Source: Dryobates pubescens
Taxonomy: Eukaryota; Chordata; Aves; Piciformes; Picidae
DNA: 64,000 bases
Assembly (NCBI RefSeq): GCF_014839835.1
Contig: NC_071646.1
Span: 7,309,487 to 7,373,486 of the forward strand
Direction: 5' to 3'
Every line of letters begins with the position of its first letter. The stretch's first letter is position 1. A model generated the notes under the pieces. It had not been told where the DNA came from, did not search any database, and saw nothing but the letters and a program-made list of their open reading frames with translations. Positions 1-11,475 of this stretch are shown here, in pieces. The position numbers and the translations under genes are program-made.

Positions 1-205
1 GTGTTCCCCTCAGCCCCCATCTGCCCCAACCCTCCTTGCCCAGGGACAAGAGCCAGCAGCTGGGCTCAGCAGCCTGCCCTGGCCAAGGCAGGGGAGGTGA
101 TGCCCACAGCTGTCCTGCTGCCAGGCTGCAGGGGCAGCTCCCTGCAGCTCCACCATCCCCTGGCTGGTCCTTGGGGTCCCTCCCAGCCTGACCCTCTGTG
201 CACAT
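1..205. repeat. Duplicated intronic segment, identical to 22062-22181
   Basis: Positions 1-120 are base-for-base identical to 22062-22181. Positions 121-200 resemble 21807-21890, the tail of the CR1 copy at 21310-21900. The two blocks occur here in the opposite order to their order near 22 kb, as at the junction of a tandem duplication. The segment lies in LAD1 intronic sequence left of exon 288-422. Confidence 0.8.
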
Positions 206-287
206 AACCTGGAGCACAAAGCAGCCTCTCCTGCCCCCATCCTCCGCTGCCTCCAGGAGAGTCTCTCCCACCTGCCTCAGCTCTTAC

Positions 288-422
288 CCGAAAGGAGACA
301 GTTCTTGGGCTGGTTCTCCTGATGGAGCTGATGTGAGTTGGAGAAGTATCTGACTTCTCTGTGGGCTCCTCTTGGGTGGCAGACAGCTGTATGACCACCT
401 TTGAGGGACTCCTGGATGGTTG
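288..422 (-). CDS. LAD1: LAD1 exon encoding the SPRTVSFR motif
   Basis: 135 nt in phase 0 on both sides, acceptor ttttttatcctcag, donor gtaaga. It encodes [15 protein letters not shown] through [14 protein letters not shown]. This matches the human stretch ending KRSSPRTISFR, one of the best conserved parts of ladinin. Later exons are outside the window. Confidence 0.92.
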
Positions 423-3400
423 CTGAGGATAAAAAAGAATTACAGATCAGGCCTGTGCTGTGTCCCTGCCAGGGTGTGCAGAGGAGGCTGAGCTGCAGGG
501 AGCAGAGCAGCCTGGGGGGAGCTGATATGGAGGAAGGACTCTGAGAGCCTCCAAACCTGGGCTGTCTCACTTGGATACACAAAGCCCCAAACATCTCTTC
601 AGTGAACCCATGATGGCAATAGGCAGGAGCTTGCCAGAGGAGGTGATCAGCACATGGGAGTGAAAGGGGGGGAAGGGAGGCGCTGGGGCCCTCCTCCACC
701 ACCTCCTTTGCAGCTCTCAGATATCCTTCCCCTAGAGCCTGTGGCTCCCTCCTGAGGCTTTGGGACTCTCCCTCCCAGCACACAGGACCTCGCCCCCCGG
801 GGGCTGCTGGCTTCCCGCTGGCTGCTCACCTGCTGGTCCGGCGAGGAGCTCCGCACCGCGGCTGCCTTCTCCTGCCGGCTGCGGCTGCCCTGCCGGCTCA
901 GGATCTTCACCTCGCGCAGCCGGCAGCCCCCCACCTCCGGCGGCTGCTGGGGGTCCCCCACCTGCTTCCTCTGCTCCCCCCGGGGTGCTCCCACGCCTTG
1001 TCCCTCTTTGTCCTGGAGCTGTGCCCTCAGCACCACCTTCCTCTCCGCGGCTGGCGCCGGCTGCCGCTCTGCCGGTGGCTGCTGCCTGCCCTTGGCCGCA
1101 TCTCGGCCGTGCTCTGCAGCCTGGATGCTGTCCTGCCCCACAGGCGGCTGTGTCCCTGGCTCCACACGGCTGGCTCCCACCCCGGGCTCCTGCTGCTCCT
1201 TCTCCTGCCTCAGCTTTTCAGAGATGGCCAGCGGGGCCCTTGGCCTTCTCCCTTCTTGTGTGTTCAGCACCTCTGAGAGCTTCCTCTCCTTGCCGTCCTC
1301 CGGGGCCACCGCCTTGCCCTGAGCCCTAGAGACAAGAGACAGAACAGGGGTCAGGCTCAGCACCCCAGGGCCAGAGGGCTGCACCTTCAACAGCCTGAGA
1401 GAGTTGGGGTTGTGCAGGCTGGGGAGGAGAAGGCTCCCAGGAGACCTCATTGTGGCCTCCCAGGAGCTGCAGGGGGCTGCAGGAAAGCTGGGGAGGGACT
1501 TTGGAGGGGGTCAGGGAGGGACAGGACTGGGGGGGATGGAGCAGAACTAGAAGTGGGGAGATGGAGATTGGCTGTGAGGAAGAAGTTGTTGGCCAGGAGG
1601 GTGGTGAGAGCCTGGCACAGGCTGCCCAGGGAGGTGCTGGAAGCCTCCTGCCTGGAGGTGTTTGCAGCCAGGCTGGAGGTGGCTGTAAGCAACCTGCTGT
1701 GGTGTGAGGTGTCCCTGCCCATGGCAGGGGCTTGGAGCTGGCTGAGCCTTGAAGGTCCCTTCCAGCCCTGCCAGCTCTGTGACTGTGACTTACTCCTGTC
1801 CCCTCAGCTCAGGATGGAGGTGCAGATGGTCCACACCAGGAGCTCTGTGTTCAGCCCCAGGCTTGGCTCCTGGGGACTGCACAGCCCATCCCTGCTGGCC
1901 CTTCCCCCTGCAGGGCTGTGGTCCATGGCAGCAGGGTGGTGGCAGGGGCACAGCCCAGGGAAGGCTCCTCCAGAAGACATTCCCACATGCCATGGGCTCA
2001 GCTCTTTCGGCACTGGGCTCTGTTTGACCCTTCCCAGGGCAGAGCTGAGCAGTTAGCTACCGGCCCATGAGGTGTCCCTGCCCATGGCAGGGGCTTGGAG
2101 CTGGCTGAGCCTTGAAGGTCCCTTCCAGCCCTGACAGTTCTGTGAGTCTATGATTCCTTACAGTGAGGCTGCTGGAGCCTGGAGCAGGCTGCCCAGAGAG
2201 GTTGTGGAGTCTTCTCTGGAGACTTTCCAAACCCATCTGGATGCATTCCTGTGCAGTCTGCCCTAAGTGACCCTGCTTTGGCAGGGGGCTTGGACTGGAT
2301 GATCTCTGTAATGCACTGTGCTGCTGTGATCTCTAGAGCATGAGGCTCTGTGCACCCCAACATTGCACCCCGTGGGGCAGGTTGTGTGGGGGCAGCCTGG
2401 TGTCAGGACAGCTCCAGATCCCAGCTCCCTGCAGACTTTGGGAGCACCACTGGAAAGCCCTTGAGTCACCTCAAAGGTCACAGAGCATCACTGAGAGGTT
2501 CAGAGGGGGAGGAGGAGAGCCAGGCAGGCTCTGCACTCTCTGCTCACCTGTCCTGCAGAGATGGGCACCTGGCTGCTCCAACCTGCACTAGGGCATGCTC
2601 AGCACCAGCCTGAGCTCAGCCTCAGCACCAGCCCCTACCTTGGCACACTGGCTTTTCTGTGCATGTGGAGCCCACCAGAGATGCAGCCCTCTCCTTGTCC
2701 TCCTCTTGTGAAGCCCAAAGGCTCCTTGGCCCCTGCCCGTCCCACAGCTCAGCCCAACCTCAGCCACCAGCTGCAGCAGCTTTGGCTCTGGGCTGAGGGA
2801 ACCCAGGCAGTAAAGCTGTGAGCCAGCAGCCCCAGGAGCAAGGCTGCTGCCAGCAGGGCCCCACACACCTGCTGGGAGCTGGACTGGTGTCTTTCACAGG
2901 GCTCAGAGGCTCTTCATCCACCGACGAGGATGAGGACAGCAGGTTCCGGTGCCTTCGCCGGCGCTCTCTTTGCTGCTCCTCTTCATCCTCAAGGGTCCTC
3001 TGCCTGGCCAGGCTGTTTGGGGTGGAACATTAGGACATGGTGAGGCTGTGTCCTGCATGAGGAGCTTGCAGAGAAGCAAGAAAGAAAGCTGAAACACCCT
3101 CAGGCAAGGGCCAAGGGGGTGATGGAGGTTGTCTTCCCCATCGGAGTGAACAGCAATGGGACAGCAATGTGCCCTTGTGGCCAGGAGAGCCAATGGGATC
3201 CTGGGGTGCATCAGGGAAAGTGTGGCCAGCAGGGCTAGGGAGGTGCTGCTCCCCCTCTGCTCTGCCCTGGTGAGACCACAGCTGGAGTTTTGTGTCCAGT
3301 TCTGGGCTCCCCAGTTCAAGAGAGACAGAAACCTGCTGGAGAGAGTCCAACAGAGACCCATGAGGGTGATGAGGGGACTTGAACACCTCCCCTGTGAAGG

Positions 3401-6400
3401 GAGGCTGAGAGCCCTGGGGCTGTTCAGTCTGGAGAGGAGAAGGCTGAGAGGGATCTGATCAATGCCTATCAATAGGTTGGTCTCTTCTCCCAGGCACCCA
3501 GCACCAGAACAAGAGGACACAGTCTCAAGCTGTGCCAGGGGAGGTTTAGGCTGGAGGTGAGGAGAAAGTTCCTCCCATTGGGATGTGCTGCCCAGGGAGG
3601 TGGTGGAGTCCCCATCCCTGGAGGTGTTCAGGAGGGGATTGGATGTGGCACTTGGTGCCATGGTTTAGTTGTCAGGAGGTGTTGGGTGGCAGCTTGGACT
3701 GGATGATCTCTGAGGTCTTTTCCAACCTTATTGATTCTGTGATTCTATCAATATCTGAGGGGTGGGGGTCAGGTTCATGAGGCCAAACTCCTCTCAGTGG
3801 TGTGCAGACAAGGACCAATGGATACCAACTGGAACAGAGAAGATTTCAGCTCAGCAGTGAGGGTGGCAGAGCCCTGGAGCAGGCTGCCCAGAGAGGTTGT
3901 GGAGTCTCCTTCTCTGGAGACTTTCCAACCCCACCTGGATGTGTTCCTGTGAGGCCTCCCCTGGGTGCTCCTGGACTGGAGGATCTCTGGGGGTCCCTTC
4001 CAATCTCTAACACTCTGTGATTCTGTGATCTGCTGCATGGGGCTGGGGCAGAGGGATGTCACCTTGAGCCAGGGGTCATGAAGCTCTGGCTCCACCCAGG
4101 TCATGCTGAGTTGAGCATTTCCCCACACGAGCCCTTGACTTTGCTGATGCCTTCTGCTGGAGGGAGCACTCCTTCAAGAGGAATCCCTACCTCAAGCAAA
4201 CCTTCTGGGGCAAGGGTGTTTCACCCAGAACTCAGCAGGGCCAGGACCTTAGAGCCACCACAGGGATATCAACCAGGGAAGGGAAACCACCAGTGGCAGA
4301 AGATTTTAGCCCCAGTGGGAGCTGATGATCTGGATGAGGGCATTGAGGCCATCAGCAGTGAGTGTGCAGATGACTCCAAGCTGGGGGCAGGAGTTGATCT
4401 GCTGGAGGGCAGAGAGGCTCTGCAGAGGGACCTGGACAGGCTGGGCAGAGGGGCAGAGGCCAAGGGCAGGAGATTGAACACAGCCAAGTGCCAGGGGCTG
4501 TACTTTGGCCACAGCAACCCCAGGCAGTGCCACAGGCTGGGGGCAGAGTGGCTGAGAGCAGTCAGGCAGAGAGGGACCTGGGGGTGCTGGTTGAGAGTAG
4601 GCTGAACATGAGCCTGCAGTGTGCCCAGGCAGCCAGGAGGGCCAAGGGCAGCCTGGCCTGCAGCAGGAAGAGTGTGGCCAGCAGGAGCAGGGAGGTCATT
4701 CTGCCCCTGGACACTGCACTGGTTAGGCCACAGCTTGAGTCCTGTGTCCAGTTCTGGGCCCCTCAGGTCAGGAAAGAGGTTGAGCTGCTGGAAGGTGTCC
4801 AGAGAAGGGCAACAAAGCTGGGGAGGGGTCTGGGGCACAGCCCTGGGAGGAGAGGCTGAGGGAGCTGGGGTTGCTTAGCCTGCAGGAGAGGAGGCTCAGG
4901 GGAGACCTTCTTGCTCTCTGCAACTCCCTGCAGGGAGGTTGGAGCCAGGTGGGGGTTGGGCTCTTCTCCCAGGCAAGCAGCACCAGAACAAGAGGACACA
5001 GTCTCAAGCTGTGCCAGGGGAGGTTTAGGCTGGAGGTGAGGAGAAAGTTCTACACAGAGAGAGAGATTGGCCACTGGAATGGGCTGCCCAGGGAGGTGGT
5101 GGAGTCCCCATCCCTGGAGGGGTTCAGAAGGAGACTTGCTGGGGTGCTGGGTGCCATGGGTTAGCTGATTAGGTGGTGTTGGGTGATAGGTTGGTCTCGA
5201 TGATCTTGAAGGTCTCTTCCAACCTGGTTTGTTCTGTTCTATTCCATTCTAGTCTAGTCTATTCTATTCTATTCTACTCCGTTCTATTCTATTCTATTTG
5301 AATTTCTATTGAGCCAAAAAGCTTCAGATGCAAAAGCAGCAGAGGCTGAGGGCAGCTGCTGGCCAACTCTGCCTGGAAAGAGGAGTGGAAGGAGCTCCAC
5401 TGGCTCCTGTGTGGGGCTGGGGCTGGGGCTGGGGCATGACCACAGACTGCAGCAAAATAAAGCCAGGTTTGGCATCACTTTTAAGGAGCTCTCTTTAGAG
5501 ATTTCATTTGGCACAAGCCAGATGTCATTTTATTGTTATTGTGGTTGCTATTGTTGTTATTGTTGGTGCTATTACCACCACCATCATCATCATTATCATC
5601 ATTACCATTATCACCATCATCATTATTATCATTATTGTTATTAACAGTAATCTATCAATGAGATGCAACTGTGACTGTTTGGAAGGCAGCAGCCCTCCTC
5701 CTGTCTCTGAGCAGGCCCTGCCCACCCTCTGCCCCTGCTGGAACTGGGCTGGCAAAGGTCCTTGTTGGCTGGATTGAGCTTTTCCCAGCGGGGTTCAGTC
5801 ACCTGCAGCACCTTGGCCCTCACCCAGCTGCAAGCACAGGGTGCTGGTGGAGGTCCCAGCAGCCCCAACAGCACAGCAAGGCAGAGATCCAGCCCAGCTC
5901 TGGAGGTGGCTCCCCAGTTTCAGCCAGCCCCAAGGCCTCCTTTGAATGTCACAGGCTCACAGAGTGCACTGGGTTGGAAGGGACCCTCCAAGGTCATCTT
6001 GTCCAACCCCTTGCAATCAGCAGGGACATCTCCAGCTGGATCAGGTTGCTCAGGACCACACCAAATTTGACCTTGAGTGGGGCCTCCACCACCTCTCTGG
6101 GCAACCTGTTCCAGTGTTCCACCACCCTCTTGTCAAGAGCTCCCTCCTGATGTCCTGCCTGAATCCATCCTTCTTCAGTTGCTAACCACTGCCCCTGGTC
6201 CTATCCCCACAGCCCCTCCTAAACAATCCCTCCCCAGCCTTCCTGGAGCCCCTTCAGACACTGGAAGGCTGCTCTAAGGTCTCCTCAGAGCCTTCTCTGC
6301 TCCAGGCTCTCTCAGCCTCTCCAGCCCTCTGATCATCTTTTTGGCCTCCTCCTCCTCCATGTCCCCAGGTGGGGTCTCACCAGAGCAGTGACTTTCAACA

Positions 6401-9400
6401 ACCTGAAAGTCAGTGCAGGTCCAGGCCTGCAGCATGGCTGGTGCCACTGCAGGCACAGGGACTGGTGGGCACACACAGAGGGGCTGGCAGGCACAGGGAC
6501 TGGTGCCACACACAGAGGGACTGGCAGGCACAGGGACTGGCAGGCATGGGGACTGGTGGCCACAGGGACTGGTGGGCACACACAGAGGGACTGGCAGGCA
6601 CAGGGACTGGTGCCACACACAGAGGGACTGGCAGGCACAGGGACTGGTGGGCACACAGAGAGGGACTGGCAGGCACAGGGACTGGCAGGCACAGGGACTG
6701 GTGGGCACAGGGACTGGCAGGCACAGGGACTGGTGGGCACACACAGAGAGGGACTGGCAGGCACAGGGACTGGCAGGCACAGGGACTGGTGGGCACACAC
6801 AGAGGGACTGGCAGGCACAGGGACTGGCAGGCACAGGGACTGGTGGGCACACACAGAGGGACTGGCAGGCACAGGGACTGGTGGGCACACAGAGAGGGAC
6901 TGGCAGGCACAGGGACTGGTGCCACACACACAGAGGGACTGGCAGGCACAGGGACTGGTGGGCACACAGAGAGGAACTGGCAGGCACAGGGACTGGTGCC
7001 ACACACACAGAGGGACTGGCAGGCACAGGGACTGGTGGGCACACAGAGAGGGACTGGCAGGCACAGGGACTGGTGGGCACACACAGAGGGACTGGCAGGC
7101 ACAGGGACTGGTGGGCACACAGAGAGGGACTGGCAGGCACAGGGACTGGTGCCACACACACAGAGGGACTGGCAGGCACAGGGACTGGTGGGCACACAGA
7201 GAGGAACTGGCAGGCACAGGGACTGGCAGGCACAGGGACTGGTGGGCACACACAGAGGGACTGGCAGGCACAGGGACTGGCAGGCACAGGGACTGGTGGG
7301 CACAGGGACTGGTGGGCACACAGAGAGGGACTGGCAGGCACAGGGACTGGTGGGCACAGGGACTGGTGGGCACACAGAGAGGGACTGGCAGGCACAGGGA
7401 CTGGCAGTGTGCTTTAGGAGTTACTGTGTAATGAAAGCTGGGTCATAAATTAAACCACATTTGCCCCCTGCAGGGCTCCTGTCCTTCAGGGTGGGGGAGG
7501 CAGGGCAGTGCCACAGGGCCAGCGGAGCAGAACGGAGAGCAAAGGGAGGGCAGGTGCTGGCTGGGAGCTCAGTGCCTGCTTGGGGACAGGGCAATGCCAG
7601 GGGTGTGCTGCCTCCATCCTCAGCTCCCCACACACACCCCCCAAGTAACCTTCTTACCCCCCACAGCAACCGGGGGTCCCTGATTGGCATCAGGAAAGAG
7701 AGAGGATGGGGAAGGCTGGGAGCTGCCCCAGGCTGAGCCGCGGAGCAGCCCTGCTGGGCTGTGTCGCCTCGGCGGGGCTGCCCCCCGGCTCTGTGCGCAG
7801 CTCCGCAGCCCTGGGCGGGCAGCACAGCCTCAGGGGCTCGGCCGGGGCTGAGCTCCCAGGGCAGGCTCTGCTCGCACACAGCCCCCCCCCGGCCAGGGCA
7901 CCGCCGGCGTGGGGGCAGCTGTCGGCCCCCCGCAGTGCAGAGCTCTGAGGCTGCTTTAAAGCCAGGTGAGAGGCAGGCTCTCCTGGGGTGCTGCCCGCAC
8001 AGGCTCCTCCAGGCTGGAAATGGCTTTTTCCTGCCTGGAGTGTGCTGCTGCAGAGGCAGGAGGGAAGCTGGCAGTGCCAGCATGCAGTTTCTTGTTGTCA
8101 TCCACCCAGGAGCTGTGGGCTGGCCCTGCCAACCTTCCCCTCCTCAGCTCAGAGAGGGGGGGGATGGGTTTGTTGGTTCTTTTTTTAACCAGATTCCTTT
8201 TTTGTTGGTTTTTAACCTCAAAAAGATGAATCAAAAGAGGCTGGAGAGTGTCTCCCCCCCACACCTCCTGCCCTGCTCAGCCTCAGTGCTGAGCTCGCTG
8301 GGGTCGGTGCTGCTCCGGGGCTGCCTCACCCAGCCAGCCAGGGGAAGCTGCCTGGGCTGGGAACCAGCCTGGGTGCTGGGCCCCACCGGGTCAGAGCAGG
8401 GGGAACTGGATGGGGGTGAGCTGTCCTCTGGAGTCATCCCACCTGTGATGGAGGCAGGCTGGGAGCTGGCAGCCTCTGAGCAGTGAGCTCTGGATTCCTT
8501 TTCCTGGGCTGGCCATGGCCTTACCCAGGGTGCTGGGGTTTGCAGCCAGCTCGCAGAGCCACCACCTCTGCTCCCACCTGAACTTCTGCTCCGCTTTGTG
8601 GCTGCCTTTGAGTCACCCTCACCCCACCTGCACGGCCCAGCTCGGCAGTGCCTGCCCAGGCATCTGCAGGAGGTTGGGAGCAATGCCCACAGCACCCAGG
8701 CTTGGTGTCAGCCCCTGACTCACCCTGCCGTGCCCAGGAGCCTGCTCTGGCTCCCCTCAGAGCCAAAAGCACTCTTCGGGACAGCCCAAGGCCACAGGGC
8801 TGCAGGGATCACTGGGGGGGGGGGGGGGGGCTGCAGGGACCGTTGGGGGGCTGCAGGGATTAATTGGGGGCTGCAGAGAATGTTGGGGGGCTGCAGGGAT
8901 CACTGGGGGGCTGCAGGGATCGTTGGGGGGCTGCAGGGGTCGTTATGGGGTTGCAGGGATCGCTGGGGGGCTGCAGGGATCGTTAGGGTCCTTCAGGGAT
9001 CGCTGGGGGGCTGCAGGGGTCGTTGGGGGGCTGCAGGGATCACTGGGGGGCTGCAGGGATCGCTGGGGAGCTGCAGGGGTCGTTAGGGGGCTGCAGGGGT
9101 CGCTAGGGTCCTGCAGGGGTCGCTGGGGGGCTGCAGGGATCGCTGGGGGGCTGCTGGTGACTCGGTGCTCGCCCGGTGCCAGGCAGGTAGAGTCTGCAGC
9201 CCCCGCATGGCAGAGCCAGGACGTGGTGCCAGGGGCCGTGTGGATGGAGGGTGAGTGAAACACCCCACAGCCGGCTCCAGAGCAGGTCTGGAGGCACAGC
9301 CCAGCCAGGCTGTACCCCAAAGAAGGCCAAAGTGCAGCCAGAGTGGGGCAAGGATGCATCCCCAGAGCCCTCTGCAGCGCTCAGCTTCCCCAGGCAGCAG

Positions 9401-9655
9401 GAACCAAGTTGCCTCTCTCTGATCTTCCTCACCCCCAGCAAACTTCAGCAGCGCTGAGCTCTCCCTGGGGCTGGCACCAGCTCCACAAGCAGCACCCCCA
9501 CGGCAGCTTCCCCTCTTCCCATCCTCCCCAGCACCCCTCGGCCCGGGGCTCGCCGAGCCAGCAGCCCACCCTCACCCTGCCGGGGGCCAGGGTTAAGCAT
9601 TAAACCGCTGCACCTACCTGGAGAGATCGGACCAGTTCCTTCTGCTGAGCGACAT
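288..9655 (-). CDS. LAD1: LAD1, ladinin-1 (gene span, 3' part off the left edge)
   Basis: Ladinin-1 is a basic, low-complexity protein of epithelial basement-membrane anchoring filaments and the actin cytoskeleton. Four exons join in phase: 9655-9618, 3012-2869, 1325-830 and 422-288, giving 271 codons. The start reads [13 protein letters not shown], against human MAVSRKDWSALSS. Exon 2 carries [13 protein letters not shown] followed by an Arg-rich run, and the last visible exon ends in [11 protein letters not shown], like human KRSSPRTISFR. The middle exon is rich in Glu, Gln, Arg and Pro, with few recognisable motifs, as expected for this fast-evolving protein. All junctions are GT-AG. Intron 1 (6.6 kb) holds CR1 copies and two minisatellites. 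The C-terminal exons must lie left of position 1. TNNI1 follows upstream, as in human. Confidence 0.93.
830..1325 (-). CDS. LAD1: LAD1 large central exon
   Basis: 496 nt (one base plus 165 codons), acceptor ctctag, donor gtgagc. The product is charged and low-complexity, with Lys/Arg, Glu/Gln and Pro and motifs such as [14 protein letters not shown] and [20 protein letters not shown]. Human LAD1 also has one long, poorly conserved central exon. Identity rests mainly on phase and on the flanking exons. Confidence 0.85.
1396..1797 (+). mobile_element. CR1 LINE 3' fragment in LAD1 intron 2
   Basis: It starts at GAGAGTTGGGGTTGTGCAGG and runs through the conserved CTGCCCAGGGAGGTG block to CTTGAAGGTCCCTTCCAGCC. 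It is a 5'-truncated CR1 3' end, antisense to LAD1. Confidence 0.88.
2068..2335 (+). mobile_element. Two short CR1 3' tails, end to end
   Basis: 2068-2155 repeats the last 90 bases of the copy at 1396-1797. 2158-2335 is the 3' end of a different CR1 subfamily (GGAGCAGGCTGCCCAGAGAG, then TTGGACTGGATGATC). Confidence 0.85.
2869..3012 (-). CDS. LAD1: LAD1 coding exon 2
   Basis: 144 nt between acceptor ccaaacag and donor gtgtgt. It encodes [15 protein letters not shown], a run of Arg, a Ser stretch and [13 protein letters not shown]. The residue pattern follows human LAD1 exon 2 ([20 protein letters not shown]). It ends with AG, which the first base of the next exon turns into an Arg codon. Confidence 0.93.
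3130..3765 (+). mobile_element. CR1 fragment in LAD1 intron 1
   Basis: It covers the end of ORF2 (residues like [20 protein letters not shown] and [17 protein letters not shown]) and the 3' UTR to ATTCTGTGATTCTATC. The frame is degraded and the copy is dead. Confidence 0.92.
3780..4032 (+). mobile_element. CR1 3' tail
   Basis: It contains GGAGCAGGCTGCCCAGAGAG and CTGGACTGGAGGATCTCTGG and ends CTGTGATTCTGTGATC. It follows directly on the preceding CR1. Confidence 0.88.
4328..5300 (+). mobile_element. Longer CR1 fragment with pentamer tail
   Basis: It carries the reverse transcriptase C-terminal region in broken frames: an ADDSKLGAG motif (remnant of FADDTKLG), then [38 protein letters not shown] and [16 protein letters not shown]. 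The 3' UTR follows, then a TTCTA-type tail (5228-5300). It is among the most complete CR1 copies in the window and is not functional. Confidence 0.93.
5530..5645 (+). repeat. AT-rich trinucleotide microsatellite
   Basis: Runs of ATT, ATC and ACC triplets (TATTGTTATT, then CACCATCATCATCATTATCA). It is the most AT-rich patch of the window and lies in LAD1 intron 1. Confidence 0.9.
5945..6420 (-). mobile_element. CR1 fragment, reverse orientation
   Basis: It reads in reverse: GTTGGAAGGGACCCTCCAAG near 5975, CTCCACCACCTCTCTGGGCA near 6090 and the ORF2-end block to about 6420. A minisatellite begins directly after it. Confidence 0.9.
6455..7405. repeat. About 950-bp minisatellite in LAD1 intron 1
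   Basis: Alternating modules GGCACAGGGACTGGTG or GGCACAGGGACTGGCA and GCACACAGAGAGGGACTG, giving mixed 18- to 40-bp periods. Long open frames on both strands are artefacts of the repeat and encode nothing recognisable. Confidence 0.95.
7406..8805. other. GC-rich part of LAD1 intron 1, no gene seen
   Basis: 7680-7970 is locally CpG-rich (for example GAGCCGCGGAGCAGCCCTG). I could not place an exon here. The rest is unique intronic sequence without a clear repeat. Confidence 0.5.
8808..9158. repeat. 20-bp minisatellite with poly-G run
   Basis: It opens with an uninterrupted run of about 17 G (8814-8830). The array is about 17 units of CTGCAGGGATCGCTGGGGGG and variants. The G runs make quadruplex folding plausible. 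It ends about 460 bp upstream (in plus coordinates) of LAD1 exon 1. Confidence 0.93.
9618..9655 (-). CDS. LAD1: LAD1 first coding exon
   Basis: 38 nt: ATG at 9655 and 12 codons plus two bases (AG), then donor gtaggt. It encodes [12 protein letters not shown] and completes Ser with the C that opens exon 2. The match to the human N-terminus and the exact phase fit decide the start. The surrounding 9640-10320 is CpG-rich and probably holds the promoter and 5' UTR. Confidence 0.9.
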
Positions 9656-10320
9656 CCCTGCTGCCCCCGAGCCTCAGAGAGCCCCCGGAGCTGCTGCGGG
9701 CATCAAGGCCGAGGCGCTGCCGGACCCCTGGGCACCTGCGCTGCCCGGAGACTGCTCCCCGAGGAGGGAGGGAAGGAGGGAGGGAGGGAGGGAAGGAGGG
9801 AGGGAGGGAGGGACTCCCTGCAAGGTTATTTCCCTGTGCACCTTTACCCGCTGCATCACATGGTTCCTTATCTACCTTGACACAGGCAGGGCTGTAATTT
9901 GCCTGCCAGCGGCGGGGGGCAGAAGCCGCCCTGCCCAGCAGTGCCAGGCGGCTGCAAACCCCTCCCCGCTGCCTGCCGTGCCAGGGCTCCGGCACAGACC
10001 CACGCTCGGGGCCGGATCCACGCAGGGCTCCCAGGCTTTGGGAGACAACTCCCTGCGGAGAACCTGTTCTACCAGCTGCTCGCCACCAGTCAACAACTCC
10101 TCCAGCGCCGGCGGAGGAGGTGAATTTCCTTGGGCAGGGTGGGAGGAGGCTGGCTCCCCGGGACCCAAAACACTCATTAAAACACCTCCGTCTGGGCGCA
10201 GTCCAGCCCTCGCCACACGGCATGGGAGGGGGGCCCTGCTCCTTTCAACCTGCTCCGGACCTCTCGGGTGGAGCCATCACCTCCTCTGCCCCGGTTAGCA
10301 GCTCTGCTGCAGCAGAGGAC
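9640..10320 (-). promoter_or_regulatory. LAD1: CpG-rich region at the LAD1 5' end
   Basis: CpG dinucleotides are frequent on both sides of the LAD1 start codon (9655), compared with the CR1-filled flanks. A GGGAGG/GGAAGG polypurine tract lies at 9766-9815. I infer a promoter and 5' UTR. No TATA box or start site is evident. Confidence 0.5.
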
Positions 10321-10499
10321 ACTGATGAATCATGGCATAGGCAGGGCTGGGAGGGACCCCAAGGGTCATCCTGCTCCAGCCATGGGCAGGGACAGCTCAC
10401 ACTAGATCTGGCTGCTCAGAGGAAGTGGCTGAAGCAGAGGGGGGGTCCAGTTTTGGGGTGCTGAAGCCCTGTGCCAGAAGGGAGCTGTGTGCCCAGGTT

Positions 10500-11060
10500 T
10501 ATCTGGGGCCCTCAGGTCAGCAAAGAGGTTGAGCTGCTGGAAGGTGTCCAGAGAAGGGCAACAAAGCTGGGGAGGGGTCTGGGGCATAGCCCTGGGAGGA
10601 GAGGCTGAGGGAGCTGGGGTTGCTTAGCCTGCAGGAGAGGAGGCTCAGGGGAGACCTTCTTGCTCTATGCAACTCCCTGCAGGGAGGTTGGAGCCGGGGG
10701 GGGTTGGGCTCTTCTGCCAGGCACCCAGCAGCAGAACAAGAGGACACAGTCTCAGGCTATGCCAGGGGAGGTTCAGGCTGGAGGTTAGGAAGAAGTTCTT
10801 CCCAGACAGAGAGATTGGCCCTGGGGATGTGCTGCCCAGGGAGGTGGTGGAGTCCCCATCCCTGGAGGTGGTTAAGAAGAGCCTGGCTGAGGCCCTTGGA
10901 GCCATGGTTGAGTTGATCAGATGGTGCTGGGTGAGAGGTTGGACTGGATGATCTTGAAGGTCTCTTCCAACCTGGTCTGGTCTATTCTATTCTATTCTAT
11001 TCTATTCTATTCTATTCTGTTCTGTTCTGTTCTGTTCTGTTCTGTTCTGTTCTGTTCTAC
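10500..11060 (+). mobile_element. CR1 3' fragment with ATTCT/GTTCT tail
   Basis: The CR1 body runs from about 10500 to 10978 (GGTTGAGCTGCTGGAAGGTG through TTGGACTGGATGATCTTGAA). The tail is about six ATTCT followed by about eight GTTCT (10983-11058). A short reverse CR1 tail lies at 10333-10410. Confidence 0.92.
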
Positions 11061-11475
11061 TCTGTTCATTGTCTGCCTGGATTTCCTCCCTCAATCCTAT
11101 TGTCCCCCCCCCTGGGCTGGTCCCAAGACCCTGTCCCACCATGCTCAACAGCTCAATGCTCTCATTCAAGGGGCAGGAGTGAGGGCAGTGGGGGAGTGGA
11201 TTGCTGGGCTGAGGAGGGCACCCAGACACAGCAGAGCTGGGCCCAAGCCTGAGTTTGACTGGGACCAGTCCCAGCACACAGCATGGCCAGGCTGCTGCTG
11301 CTGGGCAGATCCCATGAGGGCTGCCTGCAGAAAAGAGTCATCTGGGACCCCCTGAGTACAAATTCATTCTCTGATCCCAGTGAGATCCATCTCTGCAGCA
11401 GCCTGAGGCACTGGTTATGAGGCTGGGCTTGCCACACATGCCTCCAGCCCACAGGGCTGTGCCCAGGGCCTGAGC

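Noticed and set aside
6274-7448. Overlapping open frames of 320-370 codons on both strands in the 6.4-7.4 kb array
   Set aside because: Low-complexity repeat translation in four or more frames, in a LAD1 intron. No start context, splice structure or known domain.
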